From Bacillota bacterium (GTDB lineage Bacteria; Bacillota; SHA-98; UBA4971), in contig DUSX01000002.1 of the NCBI GenBank assembly GCA_012842395.1, positions 248,001-312,000 of the forward strand: 64,000 nucleotides of DNA, given 5' to 3'. The notes beneath the pieces are model-generated. The model did no database searches and was not told the DNA's origin. It was given only the letters and a program-made list of their open reading frames with translations. Of this stretch, positions 34,080-43,378 are shown piece by piece. A program made the translations under genes and the position numbers. Numbering within the stretch: the first letter of the stretch is position 1; each line of letters starts with the position of its first letter.

Positions 34080-35399
34080 ATGAGAAGGTGTGTCGCGCTC
34101 GTCGTTTGCCTCTGCGTGTTGCTTTGGCTTGGTGCAACCACCGGCAGCGTCGCGGCAGCCAAGACCAAACTGGTATGGCAGGTGCACTGGAGCGACTTTC
34201 AAGTGGAAGGTGTGTATACAGGGGAGGGCGCCAACAGGAAGCTGGTGAGCAAAGGGCTCCGCCAGTACGTCGAAGAGTATATGAAGTTGCACCCTGACAT
34301 CGAGATCGAGATCCAGTCGGTCCCCATGGAAGAGTACCTGCAAAAAGTGCTGGTGGCGCGTTCGTCCGGCGTCGCGCCCGACATATACGGCATATACTCG
34401 CTCTGGGGAGTCCAGCTTGTGCAGAACGGCATTCTGGACGCGCCGCCTCAGGCTGTGGTGAACGACGTCAAGCAGAACTATACCCCGGTGTCCGTGGCAG
34501 GTGCGACGATTGATGGCAAGATCTGGGGAATCCCGATGGAGGTAGGCAACTACTGCCTGGTGTACAACAAGGAGCTTCTTAAGGCGAAAGGCTATACCTC
34601 CCCTCCGAAGACATGGAAAGAGCTGGTTGACATGGCTTCGAAGCTCACCGTGCGTGATAAGTCCGGTGTCATCACCCAGTATGGCTTCGCGTTCTTAGCA
34701 GGTTGGGAGTCAGCTGTCGTTCATCCGTACTTCGGACTCCTCTGGGACCTGGGCGGTGACTTCCTGTCGCCCGACTTCAAGAAATGTGTGGTAAACAGCC
34801 CGGAAGGTGTGCAAGCGCTTGAGGCCGAGCTTGAACTCTTCAAGACCGGTGGCACCGACCCTGCAGGGAGCGTGTGGGCGTTTCCCGAGGGAAAAGTTGC
34901 GATGATGATAATGGCTTCGTGGTATGAACAGAGCTTGAAGCAGGGGCTCGGCAACAAGTATGACAAGGTGGTCGGCGTTGCCCCGGTTCCGTACGTAAAG
35001 AAGCCGGTGAACGCCGGGTACACTTGGTTCCTGGCGGTGGACAGTGCTTCAAAGAACAAGAAGGCCGCGTGGGACTTCCTGATGTGGTTCACTGCGGAGG
35101 TTCAAAAACCCAAGAACACCACGCGCCTGGGTGACCTAATGGTTGAGACCATAGGAAGCCTACCATGCCGAGAGATCGACCTCGCCAATCATCCGGATAC
35201 CCTGAACGATCTTTACACGAAGACTTTCGTCGAAGAGCTCAAGAACTCGAGGCCTGAGCCCAACGTCGCCCAGGGGGCCGAGGTGAAAACGATCCTCGCC
35301 AACGAGATCGTGGAGGCATGGCACGGGCGAAAGACGGCGAAGCAGGCGCTGGATGATGCTGCGCTCAAGATCAATGAGATCCTTGCGGAGTTCTATTAA
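34080..35399 (+). CDS. Sugar ABC transporter substrate-binding protein (family 1), second system
   Basis: The 439-residue protein has a signal peptide (MRRCVALVVCLCVLLWLGATTGSVAAAK, cut near residue 27) and no lipobox. The mature part has LVWQVHWSDFQVEGV, YMKLHPDIEIEIQSVPMEEYLQKVL, GKIWGIPMEVGNYCLVYNKELL and a WAFPEGKVAMMIMASWYEQS segment, all in family-1 order. It differs clearly from the first system's binding protein, so a different sugar is likely; the following GH42-like enzyme points to a galactoside or other beta-linked oligosaccharide. GGAGG lies 13 bases before ATG 34080, a rather long spacing. Confidence 0.9.
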   Translation: MRRCVALVVCLCVLLWLGATTGSVAAAKTKLVWQVHWSDFQVEGVYTGEGANRKLVSKGLRQYVEEYMKLHPDIEIEIQSVPMEEYLQKVLVARSSGVAPDIYGIYSLWGVQLVQNGILDAPPQAVVNDVKQNYTPVSVAGATIDGKIWGIPMEVGNYCLVYNKELLKAKGYTSPPKTWKELVDMASKLTVRDKSGVITQYGFAFLAGWESAVVHPYFGLLWDLGGDFLSPDFKKCVVNSPEGVQALEAELELFKTGGTDPAGSVWAFPEGKVAMMIMASWYEQSLKQGLGNKYDKVVGVAPVPYVKKPVNAGYTWFLAVDSASKNKKAAWDFLMWFTAEVQKPKNTTRLGDLMVETIGSLPCREIDLANHPDTLNDLYTKTFVEELKNSRPEPNVAQGAEVKTILANEIVEAWHGRKTAKQALDDAALKINEILAEFY

Positions 35400-35562
35400 T
35401 GTGAGGGCGGCGAAGCCCGAAATGTAATGTGTCCCTTGCAGCGGCTCGCGAGAGGCGGGCTCTCATCGGGTCCGCCTCTCGCGGAGGATCGCCAAGGTCG
35501 GGACGCGGCGCGACGAGAGACGGGCGTAACCGCTGGTTACAGGCCGCCGGGAGGTGAGGGCG

Positions 35563-36495
35563 TTGAGGCCTAGTGCAGTCTCCGCCAGGAGGAGTGTCCT
35601 CAGACGGACCTTCACAGGTTACCTGTTTCTTTCCCCGGCACTCGTTTTCTATCTGGTCTTTCTTGTGATACCGATTGGGATGTCCTTGTATATCTCGTTC
35701 CGAGACTGGAACATGCTCGTCCCCTTGACGAGTTCACGGTTCGTGGGGCTAAGGAACTATACGTATCTCCTGACCAGGGATGAGCTGTTCCTTATCGCCG
35801 TGAAGAATACGATCATCTACGCCACTGGGACCGTTTTTATCGGCATGGTGCTCGCTCTCGGTCTCGCCATCATGCTCTTGAGGGTGCGTGGCGCGACTTT
35901 CTGGAGATTTGTGATGTTCGCGCCGGTTGTGACACCCTCCGTCGCGGTGGCGCGGATCTGGGGAGGCCTGTACCGTCCGGCAGAAGGTCTGGCCAACGCC
36001 ATATTGAAGATAGTTCACCTTCCGCCCCAACAGTGGTTGGCAGATCCCCGGATCTGCCTGTACTCCATAATGCTGATAGCGATATGGAGCGGGATCGGTT
36101 CCACAGTGATCGTGTTCACAGCGGGCCTGAAGGGTATCCCTGATGTTTACTACGATGCTGCGAAGCTGGACGGTGCGAGCCCATGGGCGGAGTTCAGGCA
36201 CATCACCGTGCCGATGCTCAGGCCGACCATCCTTTTCCTGTCCGTGACCGGCCTCATAGGCGCATGGCAGGCCTTCGACCTCATTTTCATGCTCGCGGTG
36301 GGTGGCACTGAGTCAGGCACGAGCCCTGTCAGGAGCGTGATCGTGCTCGCTCTCTATCTCTACCAGATGGCGTTCAAGAACCTGCGCATGGGGAGGGCCT
36401 GCGCGGGAGCATTTCTCCTCTTCCTGATAGTGCTGGGATTCTCCTTCATAGTGTTGAGGGTGCTCAGGAAAGGAGGCGTAGAGTCCTATGAGTGA
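35563..36495 (+). CDS. Sugar ABC transporter permease, MalF-like, second system
   Basis: This 310-residue inner-membrane permease has six helices, beginning GYLFLSPALVFYLVFLVIPIGMSLYISF, and the EAA loop YYDAAKLDGASPWAEFRHITVPMLRP (about 200-225). GGGAGGTG (35549-35556) fits TTG 35563 rather than GTG 35554. It overlaps the next gene by 8 bases. It forms the channel for the ligand of the 34080 binding protein. Confidence 0.9.
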   Translation: MRPSAVSARRSVLRRTFTGYLFLSPALVFYLVFLVIPIGMSLYISFRDWNMLVPLTSSRFVGLRNYTYLLTRDELFLIAVKNTIIYATGTVFIGMVLALGLAIMLLRVRGATFWRFVMFAPVVTPSVAVARIWGGLYRPAEGLANAILKIVHLPPQQWLADPRICLYSIMLIAIWSGIGSTVIVFTAGLKGIPDVYYDAAKLDGASPWAEFRHITVPMLRPTILFLSVTGLIGAWQAFDLIFMLAVGGTESGTSPVRSVIVLALYLYQMAFKNLRMGRACAGAFLLFLIVLGFSFIVLRVLRKGGVESYE

Positions 36496-37480
36496 GCAAC
36501 TGCCTCCAACCGTGTTGCTGGCGGCCGACGGTAAGCTCGCACAAGTGAGCGAACGAGGCGGTCGAGGCAAGCGAAAAGGGCGAATAAAGAGACAAGGTGG
36601 CCACCGTGCGCGGTTCATCCGCCGGATCATGTTGCATGTAGCGGTGATCATCATCGGGCTTGCCATGTTTCTGCCTTTCTATTGGATTCTATCTGCGTCA
36701 GTAATGACGTACGAGGAGATCACGGCGATACCTCCGAGGTGGGTGCCGTCGGTTCCTCAGTGGGGCAACTACAGCGCCGTCCTTCATGATCCCAACGTGC
36801 CGCTCTTCAAGTACTTCAAAAACAGCTTCATCGTCTCTACAGCCGTTACCCTGGCGGTGCTCTTAACGAGCTCGCTCGCGGGATACGCCCTTGCGAAGCT
36901 CAAGTTCCCAGGGCGTGACGCCGTGTTCACGTTCACTCTCTCCACGATGATGTTTCCGGTGTTCCTGTTTCTGATCCCTGTGTACTACATCCTGAAGAGG
37001 TTCCCCCTGCTCGGTGGGAACGACATCTTTGGCATCGGAGGGACGGGAGCTCTTCAGTCGTACGTGTCGCTCATTCTGCCCTTCGTGGTGAGCGCGTGGG
37101 GGATATTCTTGATGCGACAGTTCATGATGACCATCCCTGACGAGCTCATCGACGCTGCGAGGATAGATGGCGCTTCCGATCTGGGCATCTTCGGCAGGGT
37201 CATGATGCCACTAGTGAAGCCAGCCCTCGCGACGCTCGCGATATTCACCTTCATCGGGCAATGGAACTACTTCCTCTGGCCGATGATCGTGACCACGTCC
37301 GCCCCGCACCTAATGACGGTTCCGGTGGGCCTGCGGCTTATGGGAACGGCTTACAGCACAGCTGTGAACATGAACAAACTCCTTGCGGCGACCGTGATGG
37401 CGATAGCGCCCTCTGTGTGCGTGTTCCTCGCGCTCCAGCGGTATTACATCAGAGGGTTCGTCCTGAGCGGGTTCAAATGA
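36488..37480 (+). CDS. Sugar ABC transporter permease, MalG-like, second system
   Basis: This 330-residue permease has a long, positively charged N-terminal tail (about 40 residues, RGGRGKRKGRIKRQGGHRARFIRR) before the first helix (IMLHVAVIIIGLAMFLPFYWILSAS). The EAA loop is ELIDAARIDGASDLGIFGRVMMPLVKPALA. AAAGGAGG precedes ATG 36488 inside the upstream gene. No ATP-binding protein follows, so the transporter must borrow one, most simply the MsmK-type protein at 27837. The basic tail is unusual for the family. Confidence 0.9.
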   Translation: MSEQLPPTVLLAADGKLAQVSERGGRGKRKGRIKRQGGHRARFIRRIMLHVAVIIIGLAMFLPFYWILSASVMTYEEITAIPPRWVPSVPQWGNYSAVLHDPNVPLFKYFKNSFIVSTAVTLAVLLTSSLAGYALAKLKFPGRDAVFTFTLSTMMFPVFLFLIPVYYILKRFPLLGGNDIFGIGGTGALQSYVSLILPFVVSAWGIFLMRQFMMTIPDELIDAARIDGASDLGIFGRVMMPLVKPALATLAIFTFIGQWNYFLWPMIVTTSAPHLMTVPVGLRLMGTAYSTAVNMNKLLAATVMAIAPSVCVFLALQRYYIRGFVLSGFK

Positions 37481-37525
37481 GATCGCCATGGCGGCGGGTG
37501 GACGAGGGCGAGAGGAGGCATCGGG

Positions 37526-39769
37526 GTGAAGAAGCACTTTCCAATGGCCGTGTGGTATGGAGGCGGTCGCACGCGGGCAACGATGGTGAAGCATCCCGGG
37601 CCCGGCGCGGCCGACGAATGGCGGCGGGACATTGCTAACATCAAGGAATGCGGGTTCAACACGATTCGCTGCTGGGTTGACTGGGCGGCGAGCGAACCGC
37701 TGCCGGGTGAGTACAGGTTTGACGCGCAGGATCTCGTCATGGATCTCGCGCGCGAGGCGGGCCTTCAGGTCATAATCCAGCTCTACCTTGATTCTGCGCC
37801 CGACTGGCTTCTCGACGAGTTCCCGGACTCCGCGTACGTGTCACAAAGTGGTGACACGGTCATCTCACAGGGGTCGCCCGGGTACTGCTACGACCACCCT
37901 GGCGTGCGACGGAGGGCGGAGGACTTCATGACTGCCGTCGCAGCGCACGTGAGGGATCGCGAGGAGTTCTTCGGATGGGACCTTTGGAGCGAGCCGCACG
38001 TGGTCCAGTGGGCCTACTTCGATTACCTTCCGCAGCCCGCCGTGTTCTGCTACTGCCATTATACCGTGAGGCGCTTCCGCGAATGGCTTAAGGCCAAGTA
38101 TGGGACCATAGACGCGCTCAATGAGGCATGGTATCGCACGTACTCGAGTTGGGACGTGGTGGACGCGCCTCGTTTTATCTCGCTCATGACGTACACCGAC
38201 TTCATTGACTGGCAGGAATTCATCCTCGATAAGATCGTTCAGGACCTCGCGTGGCGGGCTAGGACGGTCAAGGCCGCCGACCCGCACCACGTGGTCACCA
38301 GCCACTCGGACATCCCGTGCATCATGACCCTTCCAATGCTCGGCCAAGGGGCGCCAGACGACTGGCGGATGGCGAAAGTCGTGGACGTGTGGGGAACCTC
38401 TTTCTACCCCAAACACGTTGGTGCGAAAGAGACCAATGACCCCTCGCTTCGCTCCGCCATGCTGTGCTCGACGCGCTCGGCGTGTGCATCGGCGGGGAGT
38501 CCCTTCTGGCTGGGGGAGCTGCAGGGCGGCCACGGGTACGTGGGGGCGTTCGCGACCACCGCGACCGCCCAGGATGAAGCCGAGTGGACGTGGCAACCAA
38601 TCAGCCATGGCGCGAAGGGTTTGTGCTTTTACGCATGGTACCCCATGACACGAGGCTACGAATCCGCCGGATTCGGCCTTGCTGGACTGGACGGCACACC
38701 TAGCGAGCGGGCGAAGGTCGCAGGGGCGGTGGGGAAGATCGTGAGCGCCAACATGGAGCTCTTCCTCGAGGCCAAGCCTCCAAAGGCCGATGTGGCGATA
38801 CTATACAACGTCCTCGCGAACATCATGTGGACAGCCATGCGGGAGAAGTCTACGTACATCCCCTCAAGGTCCCTGGCCGGGGCTTACCGGCCGCTCTTCG
38901 AGGAGAACATTCCCGCGGATTACGTCCATTTGGACGAGGTCGAACAGGGTGCCCTTGCGAGGTACAGAGTCCTGTACATGCCCTTCTCGCTCATGGTGAC
39001 GCGCAAGTCCGCCGAGAGGATCGCTGAGTTCGTGCGCAACGGCGGCACGGTGGTGGCCGAAGCGCGTACGGGTTGGAACGATGAGATGGGTGCATGCGGG
39101 AATGCCGTGCCCGGGTTCGGCCTCGAGGACGTGTTCGGATGCAGAGAAACCGGCGCGTGCAAGGTGGACGACACCGTAACCCTAGTGATGACTCCCGAGG
39201 GGGCCGGGTGTGTTGCTTCCGTGCGATCAGGGGACGAGCTTAGAGGGTACGGCATCAAACAGGCCTTGGAGGTAACAGCGCCTTCCGCCCATGTGGTGGC
39301 CACCTTCGACGACGGCGCGCCCGCCGTGGTGGCAAACAGGTACGGCAAGGGGTTAGCCGTGCTAGCCGGCACTTTCCTGAGCTTCGCCTATGAAACGCGG
39401 CGCCATGTCGCAACCGGCAGATTCCTTGCGAGCTTCGCGGAGAGTGCAGGCGTTGCGCGCCCCGTCATCGTGGAGACCGCCGCTCCCCGCGGGACCGTGG
39501 AGGCGCGGGTGCTCCAGTCCGGACTGGGTACCGCTCGGGAGACGCACATCCTCTTCGTCTTCAACCACGGCGGTGAGCCAGTGACCGCGCGATTCCTGGT
39601 TGCGCTGGGTGGTCTGGAGGGCCGCGGGGCAGTCGCAGGCGTGAACCTCGTCACTTCCGAAAGGGTGAACGTGAGCGTGCGCAACGGTCAGGAGCGCTGC
39701 GCGGAACTGTGGAAGCGGCTCGACGGAGGAGAGATCTGGGTTGTCAAAATCGGCTTCGGACTTGAATGA
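37526..39769 (+). CDS. GH42-like beta-galactosidase/glycosidase
   Basis: This 747-residue enzyme has the GH42 plan: a TIM barrel (about 1-380) with the likely acid/base Glu156 in WDLWSEPHVVQW and the likely nucleophile Glu331 in FWLGELQGG, then a Rossmann-like trimerisation domain (about 390-600; VAILYNVLANIMW, YRVLYMPFSLMVTRKSAERIAEFVRNGGTVVAEAR) and a small beta C-terminal domain. There is no signal peptide, so it acts in the cytoplasm on imported oligosaccharides. Typical GH42 enzymes have Asn-Glu at the acid/base; here Ser precedes Glu, so specificity may differ from lactose. GAGAGGAGG lies 7 bases before GTG 37526. Confidence 0.82.
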   Translation: MKKHFPMAVWYGGGRTRATMVKHPGPGAADEWRRDIANIKECGFNTIRCWVDWAASEPLPGEYRFDAQDLVMDLAREAGLQVIIQLYLDSAPDWLLDEFPDSAYVSQSGDTVISQGSPGYCYDHPGVRRRAEDFMTAVAAHVRDREEFFGWDLWSEPHVVQWAYFDYLPQPAVFCYCHYTVRRFREWLKAKYGTIDALNEAWYRTYSSWDVVDAPRFISLMTYTDFIDWQEFILDKIVQDLAWRARTVKAADPHHVVTSHSDIPCIMTLPMLGQGAPDDWRMAKVVDVWGTSFYPKHVGAKETNDPSLRSAMLCSTRSACASAGSPFWLGELQGGHGYVGAFATTATAQDEAEWTWQPISHGAKGLCFYAWYPMTRGYESAGFGLAGLDGTPSERAKVAGAVGKIVSANMELFLEAKPPKADVAILYNVLANIMWTAMREKSTYIPSRSLAGAYRPLFEENIPADYVHLDEVEQGALARYRVLYMPFSLMVTRKSAERIAEFVRNGGTVVAEARTGWNDEMGACGNAVPGFGLEDVFGCRETGACKVDDTVTLVMTPEGAGCVASVRSGDELRGYGIKQALEVTAPSAHVVATFDDGAPAVVANRYGKGLAVLAGTFLSFAYETRRHVATGRFLASFAESAGVARPVIVETAAPRGTVEARVLQSGLGTARETHILFVFNHGGEPVTARFLVALGGLEGRGAVAGVNLVTSERVNVSVRNGQERCAELWKRLDGGEIWVVKIGFGLE

Positions 39770-40778
39770 GACTGCGAGCAAGGCGGCGGTGGGTGTTGAC
39801 GTCGGTGGCACGAAGATTGCGTGCGGTCTTGTCGATGCGACAGGGGCGGTGCTCGAGAGCCGACGCGTGACCATCGACGCGAACGACCCGACAGGGAAGG
39901 GCCCGTTCAGGCAGATAGCCGAGATGGTTTGTCAAGCCGTTGACGCGGCGCGCGGCATGAGACTCGCCGTGGTCGGGTGCGGTGTCGCGGTGCCCGCGGT
40001 CCTCGACAGGGGGAGTGGCGTGGTGATTTGGGCGCCCAACATCGCCGGATGGCGGGGCTTCCCCCTCGGCGATCTTCTCCAGGATGCGACCGGCGTGCCG
40101 GTGCTGCTGGACCATGACGGTCCTGCCGCTGTCCTGGGCGAACAGTGGATGGGGGCCGCACGAGGCTGCGACCACGTGGTGTTGCTGATCATCGGCACGG
40201 GAGTGGGAGCTGGCTTCATCCTTGACGGCCGGGTGTACAGGGGGGCCCGTGGCATCGCGGGGGCGGTGGGATGGTCGTGTCTCGAGCCAGAGGCTGTCGA
40301 GGATCCGGTATATCGCGAAAAGGGCTTCCTCGAGACCGTGGCCGCCGGCCCGGGCATAGCGCGGCAATTGCGCGAGAGGATCACACGCGGGGAGCCGAGC
40401 ATCGCGTTGGATATCGCGGGCGGGGACGTGTGCGCGATCACCGCGGAGGTGGTATTCAGTTCCGCGGAGAAAGGCGACGAGACGGCGAGACGGGTTGTCG
40501 GTAGGGCCGTGAGGTACATAGGTATGGCTGTCTCGAACCTGGTGAGCGCGTTCAACCCCGAGGTGGTCGTGCTGGGCGGCGGCGTCGGCCACAGGCTCGG
40601 ACCTTACCTCGGAGAGATTCGACGTGTCGTTGATGCCACGGCCCAGCCCCAGTCCGCTCCCGTGGTGAGGGTCACATGCGCCAAGCTCGGCGACGACGCA
40701 GGTGTGATCGGCGCTGCAAGGCTGGCCATGGAAGCTTTCGGACCGGGCGTGAGGGCGTCGCACCATGAGGCACACTGA
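39741..40778 (+). CDS. ROK-family sugar kinase-like protein lacking the zinc motif
   Basis: This 345-residue protein has the ROK ATP loop VGVDVGGTKIACGLV and a catalytic-loop equivalent, LLDHDGPAAVLGEQW (Asp kept; normal ROK has ENDANAAALGE). The zinc site is missing: the usual GEVGH histidine is replaced in IAGAVGWSCLEPEA, and there is no CxCGxxGCxE cluster. It may be a sugar kinase with changed specificity. TTG 39741 with GGAGGAGAG 8 bases upstream lies inside the GH42 gene, overlapping it by 29 bases, so the pair is translated together. It probably acts on the monosaccharide released by the glycosidase. Confidence 0.8.
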   Translation: MSKSASDLNETASKAAVGVDVGGTKIACGLVDATGAVLESRRVTIDANDPTGKGPFRQIAEMVCQAVDAARGMRLAVVGCGVAVPAVLDRGSGVVIWAPNIAGWRGFPLGDLLQDATGVPVLLDHDGPAAVLGEQWMGAARGCDHVVLLIIGTGVGAGFILDGRVYRGARGIAGAVGWSCLEPEAVEDPVYREKGFLETVAAGPGIARQLRERITRGEPSIALDIAGGDVCAITAEVVFSSAEKGDETARRVVGRAVRYIGMAVSNLVSAFNPEVVVLGGGVGHRLGPYLGEIRRVVDATAQPQSAPVVRVTCAKLGDDAGVIGAARLAMEAFGPGVRASHHEAH

Positions 40779-40927
40779 TGCGCTGATGTGCTGGCTGCAG
40801 GCGGTGGACGCGACGGACGCCTGCGGCGATCCCGGCTACACGGTGAACGCCGCGGCATGAGAAAGGGATTTCCTGTTGTGGCCGTCCACGCAATACGAGA
40901 CGCCGGTGCGCAGGACAGGAGGCAGAA

Positions 40928-41680
40928 ATGATGGGTGCAATCACGTATTTTCGAAGGATCGAGGAGATCATGGACGAGATCCGAGTCAGTGAGTTGCGCA
41001 ACATCCAGAAGGCGGCCGAGCTCATGGCAGGTTCCATAAGAAGCGGCCACCTGGTGCACCTCTTCGGGAGCGGTCACTCCGTGATCCCTGTCATGGACGT
41101 GTTCCCACGCTATGGCAGTTTCGTCGGATTCCATCCGTTGCTCGACCCTAGACTGATGTGGTGTAACGTCGTTGGCCCGGGCGGCGCCCGGGAGCTCCTC
41201 TGGCTCGAGCGCCAGGAGGGTTACGTCGCCACGTTCCTTCAGAGCTTTGAGCTTCGTCCGCAGGACACTATGTGCGTGTTCTCTCACGGCGGGCTCAACG
41301 CTGCGCCTGTCGAGGCGGCGCTGTACGCACGGGAGAGGGGTCTCCCTGTGGTAGCAGTGGTGTCCGGCGACAACCACAGAAAGGCGAAGCCCACCCACTC
41401 GAGCGGCAAGAAACTCGGCGACGTTGCCGACGTGATGATCGACACCCATGTGCCCCTCGAGGACGCACTGGTGCATGTGGACGGTCTCAACGCCCCGGTA
41501 GCAGCCGGATCCACGGTGGCAGTTGTGGCCATCTCGTGCGCCATCGTCGCGGAAGTGGCGAAGCTGCTCGTGGAGGCGGGGATGAAGCCTTCGACCTTCG
41601 TCTCTCCGAACGTGAAGGGCGTCGGCCCCGACCACAACGCGGCTGTCTTCGACGAGTACGCCTCGCGGGTGCGGAGATGA
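40928..41680 (+). CDS. SIS-domain phosphosugar-binding protein (UPF0309-like)
   Basis: This complete SIS protein of 250 residues has HLFGSGHSVIPVMDVFPRYG (sugar-phosphate loop, about 39-58), CVFSHGGLNAAPVEAALYARERGLPVVAVVSG (about 118-148) and VADVMIDTHVPLEDALV. AGGAGG sits 5 bases before ATG 40928. The family includes N-acetylmuramate 6-phosphate etherase relatives and uncharacterised isomerases. Being last in the GH42-ROK operon suggests that it isomerises or deaminates the phosphorylated sugar made by the ROK protein. It is a paralogue of the partial protein at the window start. Confidence 0.82.
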   Translation: MMGAITYFRRIEEIMDEIRVSELRNIQKAAELMAGSIRSGHLVHLFGSGHSVIPVMDVFPRYGSFVGFHPLLDPRLMWCNVVGPGGARELLWLERQEGYVATFLQSFELRPQDTMCVFSHGGLNAAPVEAALYARERGLPVVAVVSGDNHRKAKPTHSSGKKLGDVADVMIDTHVPLEDALVHVDGLNAPVAAGSTVAVVAISCAIVAEVAKLLVEAGMKPSTFVSPNVKGVGPDHNAAVFDEYASRVRR

Positions 41681-41696
41681 CACACGCTTCGGCAAA

Positions 41697-41903
41697 ATAG
41701 GTCGCCACAAGTTTGCGCCGCTTTTCAGCGTGCAGACCTTGCCTGGGGCTGTCGGACTCGCCCTTCAGGGCGAGGCGCTTGCAGTGCGCCTGGTTCGGAT
41801 TTGGCGCGCAGGCTGGCCAAATTCTCGACCCCCCATTTGTGCAAGCACTGGCAACCCCGGTGCCCTCAAGAAAAGAGGCGAAAGCTTGTGGCGTCATACC
41901 TAG
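41697..41903 (-). repeat. Dispersed palindromic repeat, copy C
   Basis: It runs from ATAGGTCGCCACAAG to GTGGCGTCATACCTAG. The core, CTTGCAGTGCGCCTGGTTC then TTTGGCGCGCAGGCTGGCC, matches copy B, and GTGCAAGCACTGGCAACCCC matches GTGCAAGCACCGGCAACCCT of copy B. The CCTCAAGAAAAGAGGCG arm marks the orientation as opposite to A and B. It separates the SIS gene from the convergent glycosyltransferase gene. Confidence 0.85.
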
Positions 41904-41921
41904 GCCGGGCGCTCGGATGCC

Positions 41922-43145
41922 TCACGAACCCAGGCGGGAGTGTCGTTCTGGTCGGGCGATATGGTCGGACACCGGCGCACGCGCGGATGCGCGCGCCAGG
42001 ACGCGCTTGTACACTTCGAGAGTCTGGCGAGCCATCGCGTCCGCGGTGAGAGAGGCCTCGAAGCGGGTGCGCCCCAGTGCGCCCATTTCCCGCCTTTTCT
42101 CGGGGTCGCTGGCGAGGGTGAGCAGTGCTGAGGCCAGGGCCGCATTGTCTCCCGGTGGCACGAGCAGTCCGGTCTCACCGTGGACCACCGCTTCAGGGAT
42201 GCCCCCGACGGGCGTAGCCACCACGGGCTTCGCCCTGGCCATAGCCTCCAAAATGGCCATTCCAAGCGCCTCCCGGAATGAAGGGAGGGCGAAGATGTCC
42301 ATCGCTTCCAAGGCGTCGCTGGGGTCGTCGAGGGCACCGGTGAATACGACCCTGTCACTGATGCCGAGGCTGCTGGCAAGGCGCTCGAGCTTCGGCCTCA
42401 TCGTCCCATCCCCGACTATCAGCAGGCGAGCACCAGGGCACCGTTGGGTGATGCGGGCGAACGCCGATATGAGATGTGACGTGCCTTTCCCGCGCTCAAG
42501 GCGCGACACGGTTCCGATGACAACCGCGTCTTGTTGAAAGCCAAGGCGTTCTCGGAGCTGGCGCCCCCGGGAAGACGCGGCGGGCATCGGCGGGGCAACG
42601 CCGTTTCGGATCACCGTAAGACGATCCTTTCTGAACCCATACCTCTGTGCCGTTCGCCGCTCCGCCTCGGAGACGCAGATGACCTCCTCTACGATACGGT
42701 TAGCGAACAGGCCGCTTATGACGTAGCTTGCCACGTCGGGATACCCGTGGATCGTGAAGACGATCGGCACTTTTGGGGCCGCGAGGTGTGCGGCGACGGC
42801 GCATTCCATGCCACCGTGGACGTGAATGAGGCTTGGCCGGAACTCGGTCACAAGCTCTCGGAGAGCTGTGCTATGCGCCCTCAGCTCGCGGCGCGTGCCC
42901 AAACCCAGGCTCAGGGGTTGTACGGTGCGGTAAGGCACCCCGAGGTCTCGGAAGAGCCGGAGCGCGTCTCCGTGCGGTGCAATGAGACATGGGACCACCT
43001 CGTGATGAAGCGCGCTGACCAGGGTGAGCAGGTGTTTTTCCGTCCCTCCGAGGTTTGCGAACGGAAGCTCATAGAGCACGGCAAGTTTACCCTGTGTTTC
43101 GATGATGCCTCCCTCCAAATCGTCCATACCGCAGGCTTGAGTCAA
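41922..43145 (-). CDS. Glycosyltransferase family 4 (GT-B) protein
   Basis: The 407-residue enzyme has an N-terminal acceptor domain (LPFANLGGTEKHLLTLVSAL, then LIHVHGGMECAVAAHL) and a C-terminal nucleotide-sugar domain: VIRNGVAPP, IGTVSRLERGKGTSHLISAFA, LLIVGDGTMRPKLE and the EX7E motif in FREALGMAILEAMARAKPVVATPVGGIPEAV. It transfers a sugar from a nucleotide donor, most likely to the lipid-linked repeat unit of the exopolysaccharide made by this locus; donor and acceptor are unknown. The start is uncertain: TTG 43145 or ATG 43127. Its upstream region carries part of a dispersed repeat, so it may have been rearranged into place. Confidence 0.88.
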   Translation of the reverse strand: MTQACGMDDLEGGIIETQGKLAVLYELPFANLGGTEKHLLTLVSALHHEVVPCLIAPHGDALRLFRDLGVPYRTVQPLSLGLGTRRELRAHSTALRELVTEFRPSLIHVHGGMECAVAAHLAAPKVPIVFTIHGYPDVASYVISGLFANRIVEEVICVSEAERRTAQRYGFRKDRLTVIRNGVAPPMPAASSRGRQLRERLGFQQDAVVIGTVSRLERGKGTSHLISAFARITQRCPGARLLIVGDGTMRPKLERLASSLGISDRVVFTGALDDPSDALEAMDIFALPSFREALGMAILEAMARAKPVVATPVGGIPEAVVHGETGLLVPPGDNAALASALLTLASDPEKRREMGALGRTRFEASLTADAMARQTLEVYKRVLARASARAPVSDHIARPERHSRLGS

Positions 43146-43149
43146 GCGA

Positions 43150-43248
43150 GGCGCGCCACAGGCAGGCCGCCCCGAAGGGCGAGGTCGACAGCCTCAGGCG
43201 AGACCCCCGCGCCGAAAGGTTAGCGCGAACCTTTGGCGATTCACCTAG
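43150..43248 (+). repeat. Dispersed repeat, partial copy J
   Basis: Only the right portion is clear: ACCCCCGCGCCGAAAGG then TAGCGCGAACCTTTGGCGATTCACCTAG. This matches the right end of copy E (CGCCCCCGTACCGAAAGG, GCAGCGCGAACTCCCGGCG, TATACCTAG). The left part is lost or overlaps the glycosyltransferase 5' end. Confidence 0.6.
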
Positions 43249-43378
43249 ATTGTACCATGGGATTCGTGCTTGGCAACGTGCAGCATCGGTTAGTGAAGCC
43301 GCAGACACTTCGCGCATGCATGTTCCGTCAGGGGGATCTCAAGGTCATTCTTTTGCGTTAAAATAAAGCTGAAAGGGG

